From Halobacillus shinanisalinarum (GTDB lineage Bacteria > Bacillota > Bacilli > Bacillales > Halobacillaceae): a stretch of 64,000 bases of DNA. The notes under the pieces are model-generated. The model had not been told where the DNA came from. It did not search any database and saw only the letters and a program-made list of their open reading frames with translations. Where the stretch lies: assembly GCF_022919835.1 (NCBI RefSeq), contig NZ_CP095074.1:3512001-3576000 (forward strand), given 5' to 3'. The position numbers and the translations under genes are program-made. Of the stretch, positions 8,817 through 18,147 are shown one piece after another (the stretch's first letter is position 1; each line of letters starts with the position of its first letter).

Positions 8817-9886
8817 TTCAAAAAGAACAAATCAAAACGCTAGTCGCTACAAAACCAAGGGAAGCAGCCTTTCTAAATGTTGATGCACCTGAATTAGGGG
8901 AAGAAGAAGTGAAAATCAAGGTTGAATTTTCAGCTCCGAAACACGGGACGGAGGTCGTCGATTTTCGAGGGATTACTCCTTTCATGGATGAAGAGTTTTC
9001 AGAGGAGTGGAGAAGCTTTATTCCAAGGGAAGATACCTCGGAAAAAGGAATTGTGTTCGGTGAGTTCAAGCTAGGAAATATGATAGTCGGTGAAATCGTA
9101 GAAACCGGCCATAAGGTCACGGATGTTTCGGTAGGGGATCGTGTTTGCACGTATGGACCAATCTCTGAGTATGTGATTGTGAATGCTAGTAACAACCATA
9201 GACTATTAAAAATGCCGGAGCACGGAAAATGGCAAAATGCAGTTTGTTATGACCCTGCCCAGTTTGCGCTAGGTGCCGTGAGAGATGCGCATATTAGACC
9301 AGGTGACTGTGTCGCTATTTCTGGCTTAGGAGCGATTGGTCAAATTGCGATTCAGCTCGTGAAAAAAATGGGAGCCAGCTTAGTGATAGGTGTTGATCCT
9401 ATTGAACATCGAAGGGAGATTGCTAGAGAAGGAGGGGCTGATGTGTGCCTGGATCCCACTAGCTGCGACGCCGGTTTTGAAGTGAAAAAACTGACGGATA
9501 AACAGGGTGTGGATGCTTGGGTTGAGACAAGCGGGATCAGCAGTGCCCTTCAGGATGCGTTAAAAGGAACCGGTTATGCTGGTACGATCTCCTATATCGC
9601 ATTTGCTAAGCCTTTTCCAGAGGGACTTAATTTTGGACGGGAAGCCCATTTCAACAATGCCAACCTTGTATTCTCAAGGGTAGCGAGTGAACCGAATCGT
9701 GATTATCCGCGCTGGGATCGGAAGCGGATTGAACGAACGTGCTGGCAGTTACTCATGAACGGTCATCTGGACTGTGAAAAAATCATTGATCCGGTTGTAA
9801 GCTTTGAAGATAGTGCAGAGGCTTATATGAAATATGTCGATCAATCACCAAATCTTAGTATCAAGCTTGGAGTCCAACACGGATAA
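8813..9886 (+). CDS. ycjQ: MDR-family dehydrogenase, probable D-guloside 3-dehydrogenase
   Basis: 357 residues of the medium-chain dehydrogenase/reductase (alcohol dehydrogenase) fold. GroES-like N-domain, then a Rossmann domain with the NAD-binding glycine motif SGLGAIGQIAIQL near residue 170. The structural four-Cys zinc cluster of classical ADHs is absent. Start ATG overlaps the permease stop (ATGA). In E. coli, YcjQ works with YcjR and YcjS to interconvert gulosides and glucosides through 3-keto sugars (established for the E. coli proteins). The same QRS gene order here supports the same role; the exact aglycone is unknown. Confidence 0.78.
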   Translation: MIQKEQIKTLVATKPREAAFLNVDAPELGEEEVKIKVEFSAPKHGTEVVDFRGITPFMDEEFSEEWRSFIPREDTSEKGIVFGEFKLGNMIVGEIVETGHKVTDVSVGDRVCTYGPISEYVIVNASNNHRLLKMPEHGKWQNAVCYDPAQFALGAVRDAHIRPGDCVAISGLGAIGQIAIQLVKKMGASLVIGVDPIEHRREIAREGGADVCLDPTSCDAGFEVKKLTDKQGVDAWVETSGISSALQDALKGTGYAGTISYIAFAKPFPEGLNFGREAHFNNANLVFSRVASEPNRDYPRWDRKRIERTCWQLLMNGHLDCEKIIDPVVSFEDSAEAYMKYVDQSPNLSIKLGVQHG

Positions 9887-9902
9887 AGAAAGGATGGAGA
9901 GT

Positions 9903-10699
9903 ATGAAACTCGCAACGCAAAATCAGAGCTTTTTTCCTGAAGGGATCATCGAGAAATTTCACTACATTAAAAAGCTTGGCTTTGACGCGTTTGAAATAGA
10001 CGGGAAGCTATTAGTGGATCATAAAGAGGAAATTAAAAACGCCATCGATGAAACAGGCGTTGTCGTCAATGCCGCTTGCGGGGATATGACGGCTGGATTG
10101 GTGATTTCTCAGAAGAGAAACGTCAAAATGGTTTAAAGGAAATCACGGAAATCTTAAAAGCTCTTCAATATGTAGGAGGAAAAGGAATTGTCGTTCCGGC
10201 AGCCTGGGGAATGTTTACGTACCGCTTACCTCCAATGGAATCACCGCGAAGTCAGGAAGAGGACTGGAAAGCTGTTAGTGATTCTCTGCTTCATTTAGAA
10301 AAAGCAGCAGAGGAAACCGGTACGACGATTTTTCTCGAACCTTTAAACCGTTACCAAGACCATATGATCAATACGATTGCCGATGCTCGACAATACATTG
10401 AAGAGAATGGGGTGCAACACACAAAAATCATTGGTGACTTTTATCATATGAACATTGAAGAGGATAGTCTCGTTGGATCATTGCACGCCAATCGAGACGT
10501 AATCGAACATATTCATATCGCGGATAATCACCGCTACCAGCCAGGTACTGGATCGATTGATTTCGAGGAATGCTTTGCTCAGCTTCGTCAGGATAACTAT
10601 GCAGGCTATGTAACGATCGAGGGACGGATCAGAGGCGAGCATCAGGAAGAAGCGTATAAGCAATCGATCGCTTATCTAAAGTCATTACTGAATAGCTGA
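9903..10699 (+). pseudogene. ycjR: TIM-barrel sugar epimerase, frameshifted
   Basis: AP-endonuclease-2/xylose-isomerase-like TIM barrel of about 265 residues, equivalent to YcjR, the 3-dehydro-guloside/glucoside 4-epimerase in E. coli. Metal-site segments are visible: FLEPLNRYQDHMINT, IGDFYHMNIEED and HIADNHRYQPG. ATG at 9903 follows GGATGGAG. The frame breaks in the G-run 10080-10083: one extra G restores CGGYDGWIGDF, expected for the family; without it the first part stops at 10136. The rest is intact and well conserved, so a sequencing error is at least as likely as a real mutation. Confidence 0.82.
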
Positions 10700-10712
10700 A
10701 GGAGGGTATCCA

Positions 10713-11756
10713 TTGAAATCAATGAGGGTCGCGATCATTGGTGGCGGGGATGTAGCCGAGAAGAAACACCTTCCGAATTACCGGAGTTATGAAGGTGTTG
10801 AAGTCGTTGCTGTACTGAACAGAAGGGAAGAGAAGGCTCGTTCATTCGCTGAGCGCAATCAAATTGACCATGCCTACACTGACCTGGAAGAAATGCTGAG
10901 TACGGAAAAGCCGGATATCGTCAGTGTCTGCACACCGAATAAATATCATTACCATCATGTTATGGAAGCCCTGAAAGCGAATTGTCATGTGCTTTGTGAA
11001 AAACCTCCGAGTATAGCTGCTTCTGAGGCTAAAGAAATGAATGACCTAGCCAAAGAGAAAGGCTTGGTGCTAGCTTATAACTTTCAACATCGTTTTTCAG
11101 AGGAAACGGCTATTCTGCGTAACAAAGTTCAAGAAGGGATGCTTGGTGACATCTATTACACCAAGCTCTCTGCCTTAAGAAGGTCCGGTGTGCCAGGCTG
11201 GGGGAATTTTATTAGTAAAGACCTTCAAGGGGGCGGTCCCTTAATCGATATAGGCATACATATGCTGGATAGCGCTTTTTTCATCATGGGATTTCCAGAA
11301 GTGAAAAAGGTAACGGCGAACATGTTTCAGAAGATTGGACCGTATAAATCAGAAGGTTCTTTTGGCACATGGAATCCTGATCAATATGGGGTAGAAGACT
11401 CGCTGTTCGGCTCGATTGAACTTAAGAACGGCGGGTTAATCCAAATCGACACGTCCTTTGCGCTTCATATGAAACAAACGAAAAAGCTGAATATCGAGTT
11501 TGCTGGAGATCAAGCGGGTGCCACCTTGTATCCTTTAGAAATTTATACAGACGAGAAGGGTGAACTCGTAACTCTGTTTGAAAAAGGCCCTGCCGATACA
11601 GATGACCGTGAACGACTTTCGATTCATTCTTTTATCCATAAATGCTTAGGATCACAGGAAGAATGGATTACAAACGGTGCAGAAGGATATGAAATTCAGA
11701 AACTAGTTGAAGCGTTATACAGATCTGCTGAAATAGGAGAGAGTATTTATTTATGA
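10713..11756 (+). CDS. ycjS: Gfo/Idh/MocA oxidoreductase, probable D-glucoside 3-dehydrogenase
   Basis: 347 residues. N-terminal Rossmann fold with VAIIGGGDVAEKKHLPNY (residues 6-23), the family signature EKPPSIAASEAKEM including the catalytic-region Lys (EKP), and the C-terminal substrate domain with the GGGPLIDIGIHMLD helix that carries the active-site Asp/His. TTG start at 10713, AAGGAGGG seven bases upstream. In E. coli YcjS oxidises glucosides at C3 with NAD. The 3' end overlaps the GH65 gene (ATGA), part of one transcript. Confidence 0.85.
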   Translation: MKSMRVAIIGGGDVAEKKHLPNYRSYEGVEVVAVLNRREEKARSFAERNQIDHAYTDLEEMLSTEKPDIVSVCTPNKYHYHHVMEALKANCHVLCEKPPSIAASEAKEMNDLAKEKGLVLAYNFQHRFSEETAILRNKVQEGMLGDIYYTKLSALRRSGVPGWGNFISKDLQGGGPLIDIGIHMLDSAFFIMGFPEVKKVTANMFQKIGPYKSEGSFGTWNPDQYGVEDSLFGSIELKNGGLIQIDTSFALHMKQTKKLNIEFAGDQAGATLYPLEIYTDEKGELVTLFEKGPADTDDRERLSIHSFIHKCLGSQEEWITNGAEGYEIQKLVEALYRSAEIGESIYL

Positions 11757-14002
11757 GGAATTTGAAGCTTTCCGAAGACCATTTCGATCTCAAAAAACTA
11801 AACAAATATGCGACGCTCATGACACTCGGAAATGGATACATGGGCATTCGGGGCACACATGAGGAAGACTATCCTATTCAAAAGCGTGGATTATTTGTCG
11901 CAGGCATTTATAACAATTCGAGCACAGAAGAACCTGAGGAAATAGTAAATCTCCCAGATGTCATGGGGATGGACCTGGAAATTGATGGAGAAGTCTTTTC
12001 TTCATTGAAAGGAAAAACGATTTCTTATGACCGAACACTCCATATGGATAGAGGAGAACTAACAAAGGATGTTGTTTGGGAAAGAGAAGATGGCCTGCGT
12101 CTGCAATTTACGTTTCGCAGACTAGCTGCTAAACATGATGTCCATGTGCTAGCTTCAAAAGTGAGTATTGAGAGCTTGAACAGGGACGTAACGATTACAG
12201 TGCGGACAGGCATTGATGCGCAGCAAACGAACTTTGGCCGCCAGCATTTGCTGGAAGATCATGTTCAAGTCCATGACGAAACCTATATGCAAGGTACGTA
12301 TACAACAACACGATCGCATCAAACCATTGGCTTATTCTCGACATGCACCTATTCAAAGAGCTGTGATGTCCATTTTTTTGCGGAAAATCGCCAGCTGCTA
12401 TGTGAATCTACGGCTTCATTGAAGAAAAATGAACCATTTCATATGGAAAAACTCAATGCGGTGTATACAAGTATCGATCAAAAAGTTGACGAGTTAAACG
12501 ATATCGGTTTAGCGAAGGTGAAAAATTTATCGGAAGAAGGATATGAACGGATTCTACAACAATCAGAAAACACTTGGAAGGATTTCTGGAACGAACGGCG
12601 AATTGAGATCCATTCCAGCAACCCCATGGATCAGCAGGCGATTGATTTTGCCCAGTATCACTTGGAGATTATGGCTCCGAAACATAACCCTAATCTTAGT
12701 GTGGCAGCTAAAGGATTAACGGGTGAAGGCTATAAAGGACACGTTTTCTGGGATGCGGAAATCTTCGTCTTACCTTATCATCTTTACAATGATCCTAAGG
12801 CAGCTAAACAATTGCTGGAATACCGGTATAATAGATTACCAGAAGCCAGAGAGCGAGCGAAGGCAAATGGACATGAGGGTGCCCAGTTTCCATGGGAGAG
12901 TGCACGAACGGGCAAGGAAGAGACCCCTGCTTATGCGGCCATCAATATAAAAACTGGCGAACGGCAAAAAGTGGCCTCAGCCTTAGCGGAGCATCACATT
13001 GTAGCCGATATCGCCTATGCTGTTCTCCATTTTTATCACGTAACCGATGACGAGGAGTTCATGACCGCGAAAGGGCTAACGATGCTTGAAGAAACGAGCA
13101 AGTTTTGGCTGAGCCGCACATCAGAACGTGACGGACAACTGCACCTTTTAAATGTCATCGGTCCAGATGAATATACAGAGTTTATTGATAACAACGCTTA
13201 TACGAATTACATGGCCCATCATGTTGTAAAACAAACGCTGCAAGTATTGGATACATTCAACAAGCTAGATGAAGAATTTCGAAAGGCAGCGGAAGATTTT
13301 CTAAACCGATTGTATTTACCGAAAGAGAACGCTGACCAGCTTATTCCCCAAGATGATACGTTTTTAAGAAAACCTGCGATTGACTTATCCAAGTATAAAA
13401 AGAATCAAGGCAGCCAATCGATCCTGCTTGATTACTCCAGAGGCGAAGTAAACGAGATGCAAATCTTGAAGCAAGCGGATGTTGTCATGCTGTTATATCT
13501 GTTCCCTGATATATTTTCTAAAGAAGTGGTCGAGAAGAACTTTACGTATTATGAAGATAAAACGATCCATGATTCTTCGCTAAGTAAAGCAATTCATTCC
13601 ATTTTGGCGATGAGATGTGATCAAGAGGAACTGGCCTGCCAACTCTTCCAGGAAGCGTGCTTAATTGATCTCGGACCGAACCCTCACTCTTCAGATGAAG
13701 GGATTCATGCGGCCTCATTAGGTTCCATCTGGTTAGCTGTCTTTAGCTTCTTGAATTTATCGTTTGAACAGGAAGGGATTAAACTGAATCCTACGCTTCC
13801 TGCAGCATGGTCTTCCTTTAAACTGCCCTTTCATTATAAAGGCAGAAAAATTACGGTAGAGATGAATCAGAATACGTTATGCATTGAGAAAGTTGGGGGA
13901 GACCCAATTGATGCCGAAATTGGGAAGCAACATTATCGTTTAATTGATCAACTTGAAATTCCCCTGCATAGGGATAATGAATTGCACAAAGAAAGGACTT
14001 AA
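11753..14002 (+). CDS. ycjT: Glycoside hydrolase family 65 disaccharide phosphorylase (kojibiose phosphorylase type)
   Basis: 749 residues, the usual length for GH65 phosphorylases: N-terminal beta-sandwich, (alpha/alpha)6 barrel and small C-terminal sheet domain. The general acid Glu lies in VIGPDEYTEFIDNNAYTN (about residue 473), and the phosphate-binding region HSSDEGIHAASLGSIW is present near residue 640. GH65 phosphorylases cleave alpha-glucobioses with phosphate to beta-glucose-1-phosphate. E. coli YcjT is a kojibiose phosphorylase, and this gene holds the same place. Trehalose, nigerose or maltose phosphorylase activity cannot be excluded by eye. Confidence 0.87.
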   Translation: MRNLKLSEDHFDLKKLNKYATLMTLGNGYMGIRGTHEEDYPIQKRGLFVAGIYNNSSTEEPEEIVNLPDVMGMDLEIDGEVFSSLKGKTISYDRTLHMDRGELTKDVVWEREDGLRLQFTFRRLAAKHDVHVLASKVSIESLNRDVTITVRTGIDAQQTNFGRQHLLEDHVQVHDETYMQGTYTTTRSHQTIGLFSTCTYSKSCDVHFFAENRQLLCESTASLKKNEPFHMEKLNAVYTSIDQKVDELNDIGLAKVKNLSEEGYERILQQSENTWKDFWNERRIEIHSSNPMDQQAIDFAQYHLEIMAPKHNPNLSVAAKGLTGEGYKGHVFWDAEIFVLPYHLYNDPKAAKQLLEYRYNRLPEARERAKANGHEGAQFPWESARTGKEETPAYAAINIKTGERQKVASALAEHHIVADIAYAVLHFYHVTDDEEFMTAKGLTMLEETSKFWLSRTSERDGQLHLLNVIGPDEYTEFIDNNAYTNYMAHHVVKQTLQVLDTFNKLDEEFRKAAEDFLNRLYLPKENADQLIPQDDTFLRKPAIDLSKYKKNQGSQSILLDYSRGEVNEMQILKQADVVMLLYLFPDIFSKEVVEKNFTYYEDKTIHDSSLSKAIHSILAMRCDQEELACQLFQEACLIDLGPNPHSSDEGIHAASLGSIWLAVFSFLNLSFEQEGIKLNPTLPAAWSSFKLPFHYKGRKITVEMNQNTLCIEKVGGDPIDAEIGKQHYRLIDQLEIPLHRDNELHKERT

Positions 14003-14005
14003 TCG

Positions 14006-14695
14006 ATGACATCACAACACATAGAAGCCGTCGTTTTTGATCTGGATGGGGTGATAACTGATACCGCCCATTATCATTATTTAGCTTGGAAGCAGCTGGC
14101 CGATGAATTAGGGATACATTTTGATGAGAGCTTTAATGAAAACCTTAAAGGTGTAAGCCGAGTCGAGTCTCTTACACTGATTCTAGCCAATGGAAACCAG
14201 GCAGATGCTTATACAAATTCGGAAATAGAAGACTTAGCCAATCGAAAGAATGAGTACTATAAAAGATTGATCCAGCAGCTTGCTCCAGAGGACATTTTAC
14301 CTGGCATGAAGGAACTTATTGAAGAGATCAGAAGTGAATCCATTCCGGTTGGGTTAGCTTCAGTCTCGAAAAATGCCCAAACCGTCCTGCATGCCTTGGA
14401 AATCGAGCACTTATTTGATTACTGTGCAGATGCAGCTAAAATTAAGCAATCGAAACCAGATCCGGAAATTTTCCTAACGGTATGTGAAGCTTTGGGAGCG
14501 GATCCTGCGCACTCGATTGGGGTCGAAGATGCAAAGGTTGGCGTTCAGTCGATCCAAGCGAGCGGTATGTTTGCGGTAGGTGTGGGATCATATCTTAAAC
14601 AAGCGGATCTGATAGTAAATGATACAACAGAGCTTTCTTGGACGCAGGTTAAACACGCTTATTTCAATAGTCAGCAAAGGAGGGGACTTTCATGA
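14006..14695 (+). CDS. ycjU: Beta-phosphoglucomutase
   Basis: 229-residue HAD-superfamily phosphomutase. Nucleophile Asp12 and acid/base Asp14 in VVFDLDGVITD, cap domain after DTAHYHYLAWK, motif II Ser in ASVSKNA and motif III/IV in KQSKPDPEIF and GVEDAKVG. Converts beta-glucose-1-phosphate from the GH65 enzyme to glucose-6-phosphate. Lies 3 bp after the GH65 gene and overlaps the next gene by 4 bp. Confidence 0.92.
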   Translation: MTSQHIEAVVFDLDGVITDTAHYHYLAWKQLADELGIHFDESFNENLKGVSRVESLTLILANGNQADAYTNSEIEDLANRKNEYYKRLIQQLAPEDILPGMKELIEEIRSESIPVGLASVSKNAQTVLHALEIEHLFDYCADAAKIKQSKPDPEIFLTVCEALGADPAHSIGVEDAKVGVQSIQASGMFAVGVGSYLKQADLIVNDTTELSWTQVKHAYFNSQQRRGLS

Positions 14696-16380
14696 AAGAA
14701 GAACTTATCGATCAGATTGCCGATCATCTTGAAGATATTTATGGCAAGAAGGATGTCGAGGTGATAAATAAATTCCAAAGGCTGATTGAACAATGGTCAA
14801 GAAAAAAGTGGACTGCCCCAGCTGCGCCGACAGAACAGAACATTTACCTCATTACATATGGTGACAGCATATATGAAGAGGGGGGACCAACTCTCCCGAC
14901 ATTACACCAATTTTTGAAGGAAGAAGTCGGCGACACCATTACCGATGTTCACCTCTTACCGATGTTCCCTTACACTTCGGATGATGGTTTTTCCGTAAGC
15001 GACTATAGAACGATTCATCCAGAGTTAGGGGACTGGAGTGACATTCAGAACTTTTCCGATGATTATCGGTTGATGTTTGATTTTGTAGCCAACCATATGT
15101 CGCAATCCAGCGAATGGTTTCGAAAGTATCTTGAAGATGATCCGACGTATAAAGACTTCTTTATCCCTAAGGATCCAGAGTTTAATAGTGAGCATGTGGT
15201 CAGACCTAGAACCTCGCCACTCTATCATGAATACGGCACGGAAGGCAAAACAGCCTGGACAACCTTTAGCAAGGATCAAGTAGACGTTAACTTTTCGAAT
15301 CCTGATGTGCTAATTGAAATGACAGATATCCTGCTGTCCTATGCCCATCAAGGGGCAACCAGTATCCGGTTAGATGCGATCGGCTTTATATGGAAGGAAT
15401 CAGGAACGTCCTGCATTCACTTGCCACAGGCTCATGCCATTATTCAGTTATGGAATACGGTCATGAATGCATTTCAACCCCATACCCAAATCATTACAGA
15501 GACGAACGTTCCACATGTAGAAAATATCAGCTACTTTGGGAGCGGAGCGAATGAAGCCAACATGGTGTACCAGTTTACACTGCCCCCACTGGTTCTTTAT
15601 AGTTTCATGAAGCATGATGCATCAAAGCTAACTCAGTGGGCTCAAACCATTGAACCCGTTTCGAAGGAAGCTACTTATTTCAATTTCCTTGCCAGTCACG
15701 ATGGCATAGGTATGCGCCCTACAGAAGGATTGTTGAAGGAAGACGAAAAGCAGGAGCTCATCAATCAAGTAAAAGTAAACGGCGGAGATGTTTCGTATAA
15801 AAGTAATCCAGACGGAAGCCAATCTGTCTATGAGCTAAACATCAATTATTCGGAAGCCTTAAAGAATAAGGAAGAAGACCTTACCGTAGAAGATGAAGTA
15901 CAAAAGATGCTAGCGGCCCATTCCGTGTTACTATCCGTCATCGGTGTACCCGCTATTTACTATCACTCCTTATTAGGGTCAAAAAATGATGAGGAGGGGA
16001 TGGCGGAGTCAGGGATTCCACGGCGAATTAATAGAGAAAAACTCCAAGTTGATACGATTCATGAAGAACTCCAAACGGATCCACGCCGGTCCGGTATTTT
16101 TTCAGGTCTTCAAGAAATGATAGAAATTCGAAAAAAAGAAGCAGCCTTTTCACCGTATGCGGATCAAGAAGTGCTTGATTTAGATCCCCGTCTTTTTGCA
16201 TTAAAAAGAATTTCACCTAGTTCAGGGGAGGAAGTTTTCTTTGTCGTTAACACCTCAAGAGAAGAGGTTGAGGTGCCCTTGCCATTCAAAGGAACTGACT
16301 TATTCGATAATAGAAAGGTAGAAGGTTCTGTTGTGCTTTCACGTTATGGATATACGTGGGTCAAGAAATTTATGATATAG
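14692..16380 (+). CDS. ycjM: GH13_18 sucrose-phosphorylase-like enzyme (glucosylglycerate phosphorylase type)
   Basis: 562-residue retaining alpha-amylase-family phosphorylase. Catalytic residues visible: nucleophile Asp about 228 in SIRLDAIGF, acid/base Glu about 270 in IITETNVPH, transition-state Asp about 337 in LASHDGIG. Members use phosphate to release alpha-glucose-1-phosphate from sucrose, sucrose-6-phosphate, glucosylglycerate or glucosylglycerol. E. coli YcjM acts on glucosylglycerate, and the surrounding operon is the ycj cluster. Glucosylglycerate and glucosylglycerol are osmolytes, plausible food in saline habitats. ycjM is the first gene in E. coli but the last one here. Confidence 0.8.
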   Translation: MKEELIDQIADHLEDIYGKKDVEVINKFQRLIEQWSRKKWTAPAAPTEQNIYLITYGDSIYEEGGPTLPTLHQFLKEEVGDTITDVHLLPMFPYTSDDGFSVSDYRTIHPELGDWSDIQNFSDDYRLMFDFVANHMSQSSEWFRKYLEDDPTYKDFFIPKDPEFNSEHVVRPRTSPLYHEYGTEGKTAWTTFSKDQVDVNFSNPDVLIEMTDILLSYAHQGATSIRLDAIGFIWKESGTSCIHLPQAHAIIQLWNTVMNAFQPHTQIITETNVPHVENISYFGSGANEANMVYQFTLPPLVLYSFMKHDASKLTQWAQTIEPVSKEATYFNFLASHDGIGMRPTEGLLKEDEKQELINQVKVNGGDVSYKSNPDGSQSVYELNINYSEALKNKEEDLTVEDEVQKMLAAHSVLLSVIGVPAIYYHSLLGSKNDEEGMAESGIPRRINREKLQVDTIHEELQTDPRRSGIFSGLQEMIEIRKKEAAFSPYADQEVLDLDPRLFALKRISPSSGEEVFFVVNTSREEVEVPLPFKGTDLFDNRKVEGSVVLSRYGYTWVKKFMI

Positions 16381-16426
16381 AAGTCATGTATTCTATTAGC
16401 ATCGATCCGAATTCTGTAATAAGGAT

Positions 16427-16470
16427 GAACCAAGCTTCGTTGGTGTGAACGATAGCTTGGTTCTTTCTTT
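16427..16470 (+). terminator. Terminator of the ycj-type operon
   Basis: GAACCAAGCT pairs perfectly with AGCTTGGTTC and is followed by TTTCTTT. Confidence 0.8.
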
Positions 16471-16495
16471 GGGAAAAAACCTTTGCTTCAAGTAC

Positions 16496-18121
16496 TTATC
16501 TGACCTCTTCAGAAGTTTTTTTCCACACTACTTCGCCATTCATTAAGGTTAGTTCTACTTGCGTTTCAAGAATTTTTCGTTCAGGCTCTTCAAACAAGTT
16601 GCAATCCAATACTACTAAATCTGCAAGTTTATCTGTTTCAATTGTTCCAAGCTCATCTTCTCTAAACACGCTATAGGCAGAACCGGATGTATATGCCTTT
16701 AAAGCTTCTGCTAACGTTACCTTTTCCTGCTCATTCCACGTTTCATTAAGCGTAAAGTCTTTTCGTGTCACGGCATGATAGATTTCCTTCATCGGTTCAA
16801 GCGGAGCAATCGGGTAATCAGTGCTGTAAGAAACTTTTGCTCCTGATTCAATTAAAGATGCGTTTGGGTAAATATATTGTTGCTTCTCTTCACTTACACG
16901 GGTTGTATGACTCTCTCTTGGCATAAGTGCCATATGATAAGGCTGAATAGAAGGCATGACACCAAGTTGTTTAAAACGCGGAATATCTTCTGGTGCAATG
17001 ACTTCAATATGCTCAAGAGCGTGACGCGCATCCCGTTTACCATTGATCTGCTGTGCTTTTTCATATAAATCCAGTCCGAGACGAACCGCCCCATCACCGA
17101 TTGCGTGAAAACGAATTTGAAAGCCTGCTTGATCTGCTTCAGTTACCCATTCTTCAAGCTGTTTTTCCGTATAGGCTGTTTCACCTTTCGTTTCCAATTT
17201 ATCTGTATAGGGGTCAAGCATATAGGCTGTATAACCGGTTACTACTCCATCAATAAATTGTTTCAATCCTGCTAATCGCAGTTTTTCTGAAGAGTATTTC
17301 TCCCTGAGATCATTTGCTTGTTCGATTTGGCCATTCAATGGTGGATAAAGATGAATCCTGCTAGATAGCTTTCCTTCATCCTCTAGTTCTTTGTAAACAG
17401 AATAAGATTCAAGCTTCTCATGGGCACGACTGGCATACAAATCATTTACGGATGTTACCCCTAACTTTGCTGCCTGCTTTAAGAAAGCTTCAACCATATC
17501 CCGATACTGATCTTTCGAAAAATTGTAAGCAAAATCTGAAGTTAAAGCAATGGCTGTCTCGATTAAGATACCTGTTGGATTTCCTTTATCATCTTTATAA
17601 ATAACTCCATAATCAGGGTCTTTTGTATCTTCTGTTATATCAGCGATTTCAAGTGCCTTTGAATTTACCCAACCATAATGTCCTTCTGCATGTAAAAGCA
17701 TAACTGGTCGGTCAGGCAGCTCCTGATCTAATATAAAACGATCGGGGAATACCTTTTCCTCCCATGCTGTGTGGTCCCACCCTGTACCAATAATCCAATT
17801 TCTTTCAGGGTGCTCTTCCGCATACTCTCTCACTTTGACAGCAGCTTCTTCGGCAGATTTTACATCAGCTAAAGATACACAGTAATCACTGAATAAACTC
17901 CCAAGCAAGATGTGAAGGTGCGCATCATGTAATCCCGGAATAATAAGCTTATTCCCAACGTCTATAACTTCTGTTTTATTACCTATAAAAATATCAATCT
18001 CCTCTTTTGTGTCAACTCCAAGAATTTTGTTGCCTCTAACAGCTACAGCCAGTGATTCTGGCTTGTCCTTTAATCCAGTAAAAACAGCATCACTTACAAG
18101 AATTAAATCAGCTTTAGTCAT
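16496..18121 (-). CDS. Amidohydrolase family protein (YtcJ type)
   Basis: 541-residue metal-dependent hydrolase with composite beta-sandwich plus TIM barrel. Metal ligands: HDAHLHILLG (residues 64-73), the His residues of IRFHAIGDGA and HALEHIEV, and the Asp of YSTDYPIAP. Resembles YtcJ and the N-substituted formamide deformylase group, which hydrolyse amides, cyclic ureas or N-formyl compounds; substrate unknown. Lies 26 bp downstream of an APC permease on the same strand, so permease and hydrolase form an uptake-and-cleavage pair. The shared promoter is of sigma-54 type. Confidence 0.85.
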   Translation of the reverse strand: MTKADLILVSDAVFTGLKDKPESLAVAVRGNKILGVDTKEEIDIFIGNKTEVIDVGNKLIIPGLHDAHLHILLGSLFSDYCVSLADVKSAEEAAVKVREYAEEHPERNWIIGTGWDHTAWEEKVFPDRFILDQELPDRPVMLLHAEGHYGWVNSKALEIADITEDTKDPDYGVIYKDDKGNPTGILIETAIALTSDFAYNFSKDQYRDMVEAFLKQAAKLGVTSVNDLYASRAHEKLESYSVYKELEDEGKLSSRIHLYPPLNGQIEQANDLREKYSSEKLRLAGLKQFIDGVVTGYTAYMLDPYTDKLETKGETAYTEKQLEEWVTEADQAGFQIRFHAIGDGAVRLGLDLYEKAQQINGKRDARHALEHIEVIAPEDIPRFKQLGVMPSIQPYHMALMPRESHTTRVSEEKQQYIYPNASLIESGAKVSYSTDYPIAPLEPMKEIYHAVTRKDFTLNETWNEQEKVTLAEALKAYTSGSAYSVFREDELGTIETDKLADLVVLDCNLFEEPERKILETQVELTLMNGEVVWKKTSEEVR

Positions 18122-18147
18122 GAATTCATTCTCCTTTTCGATTAATA

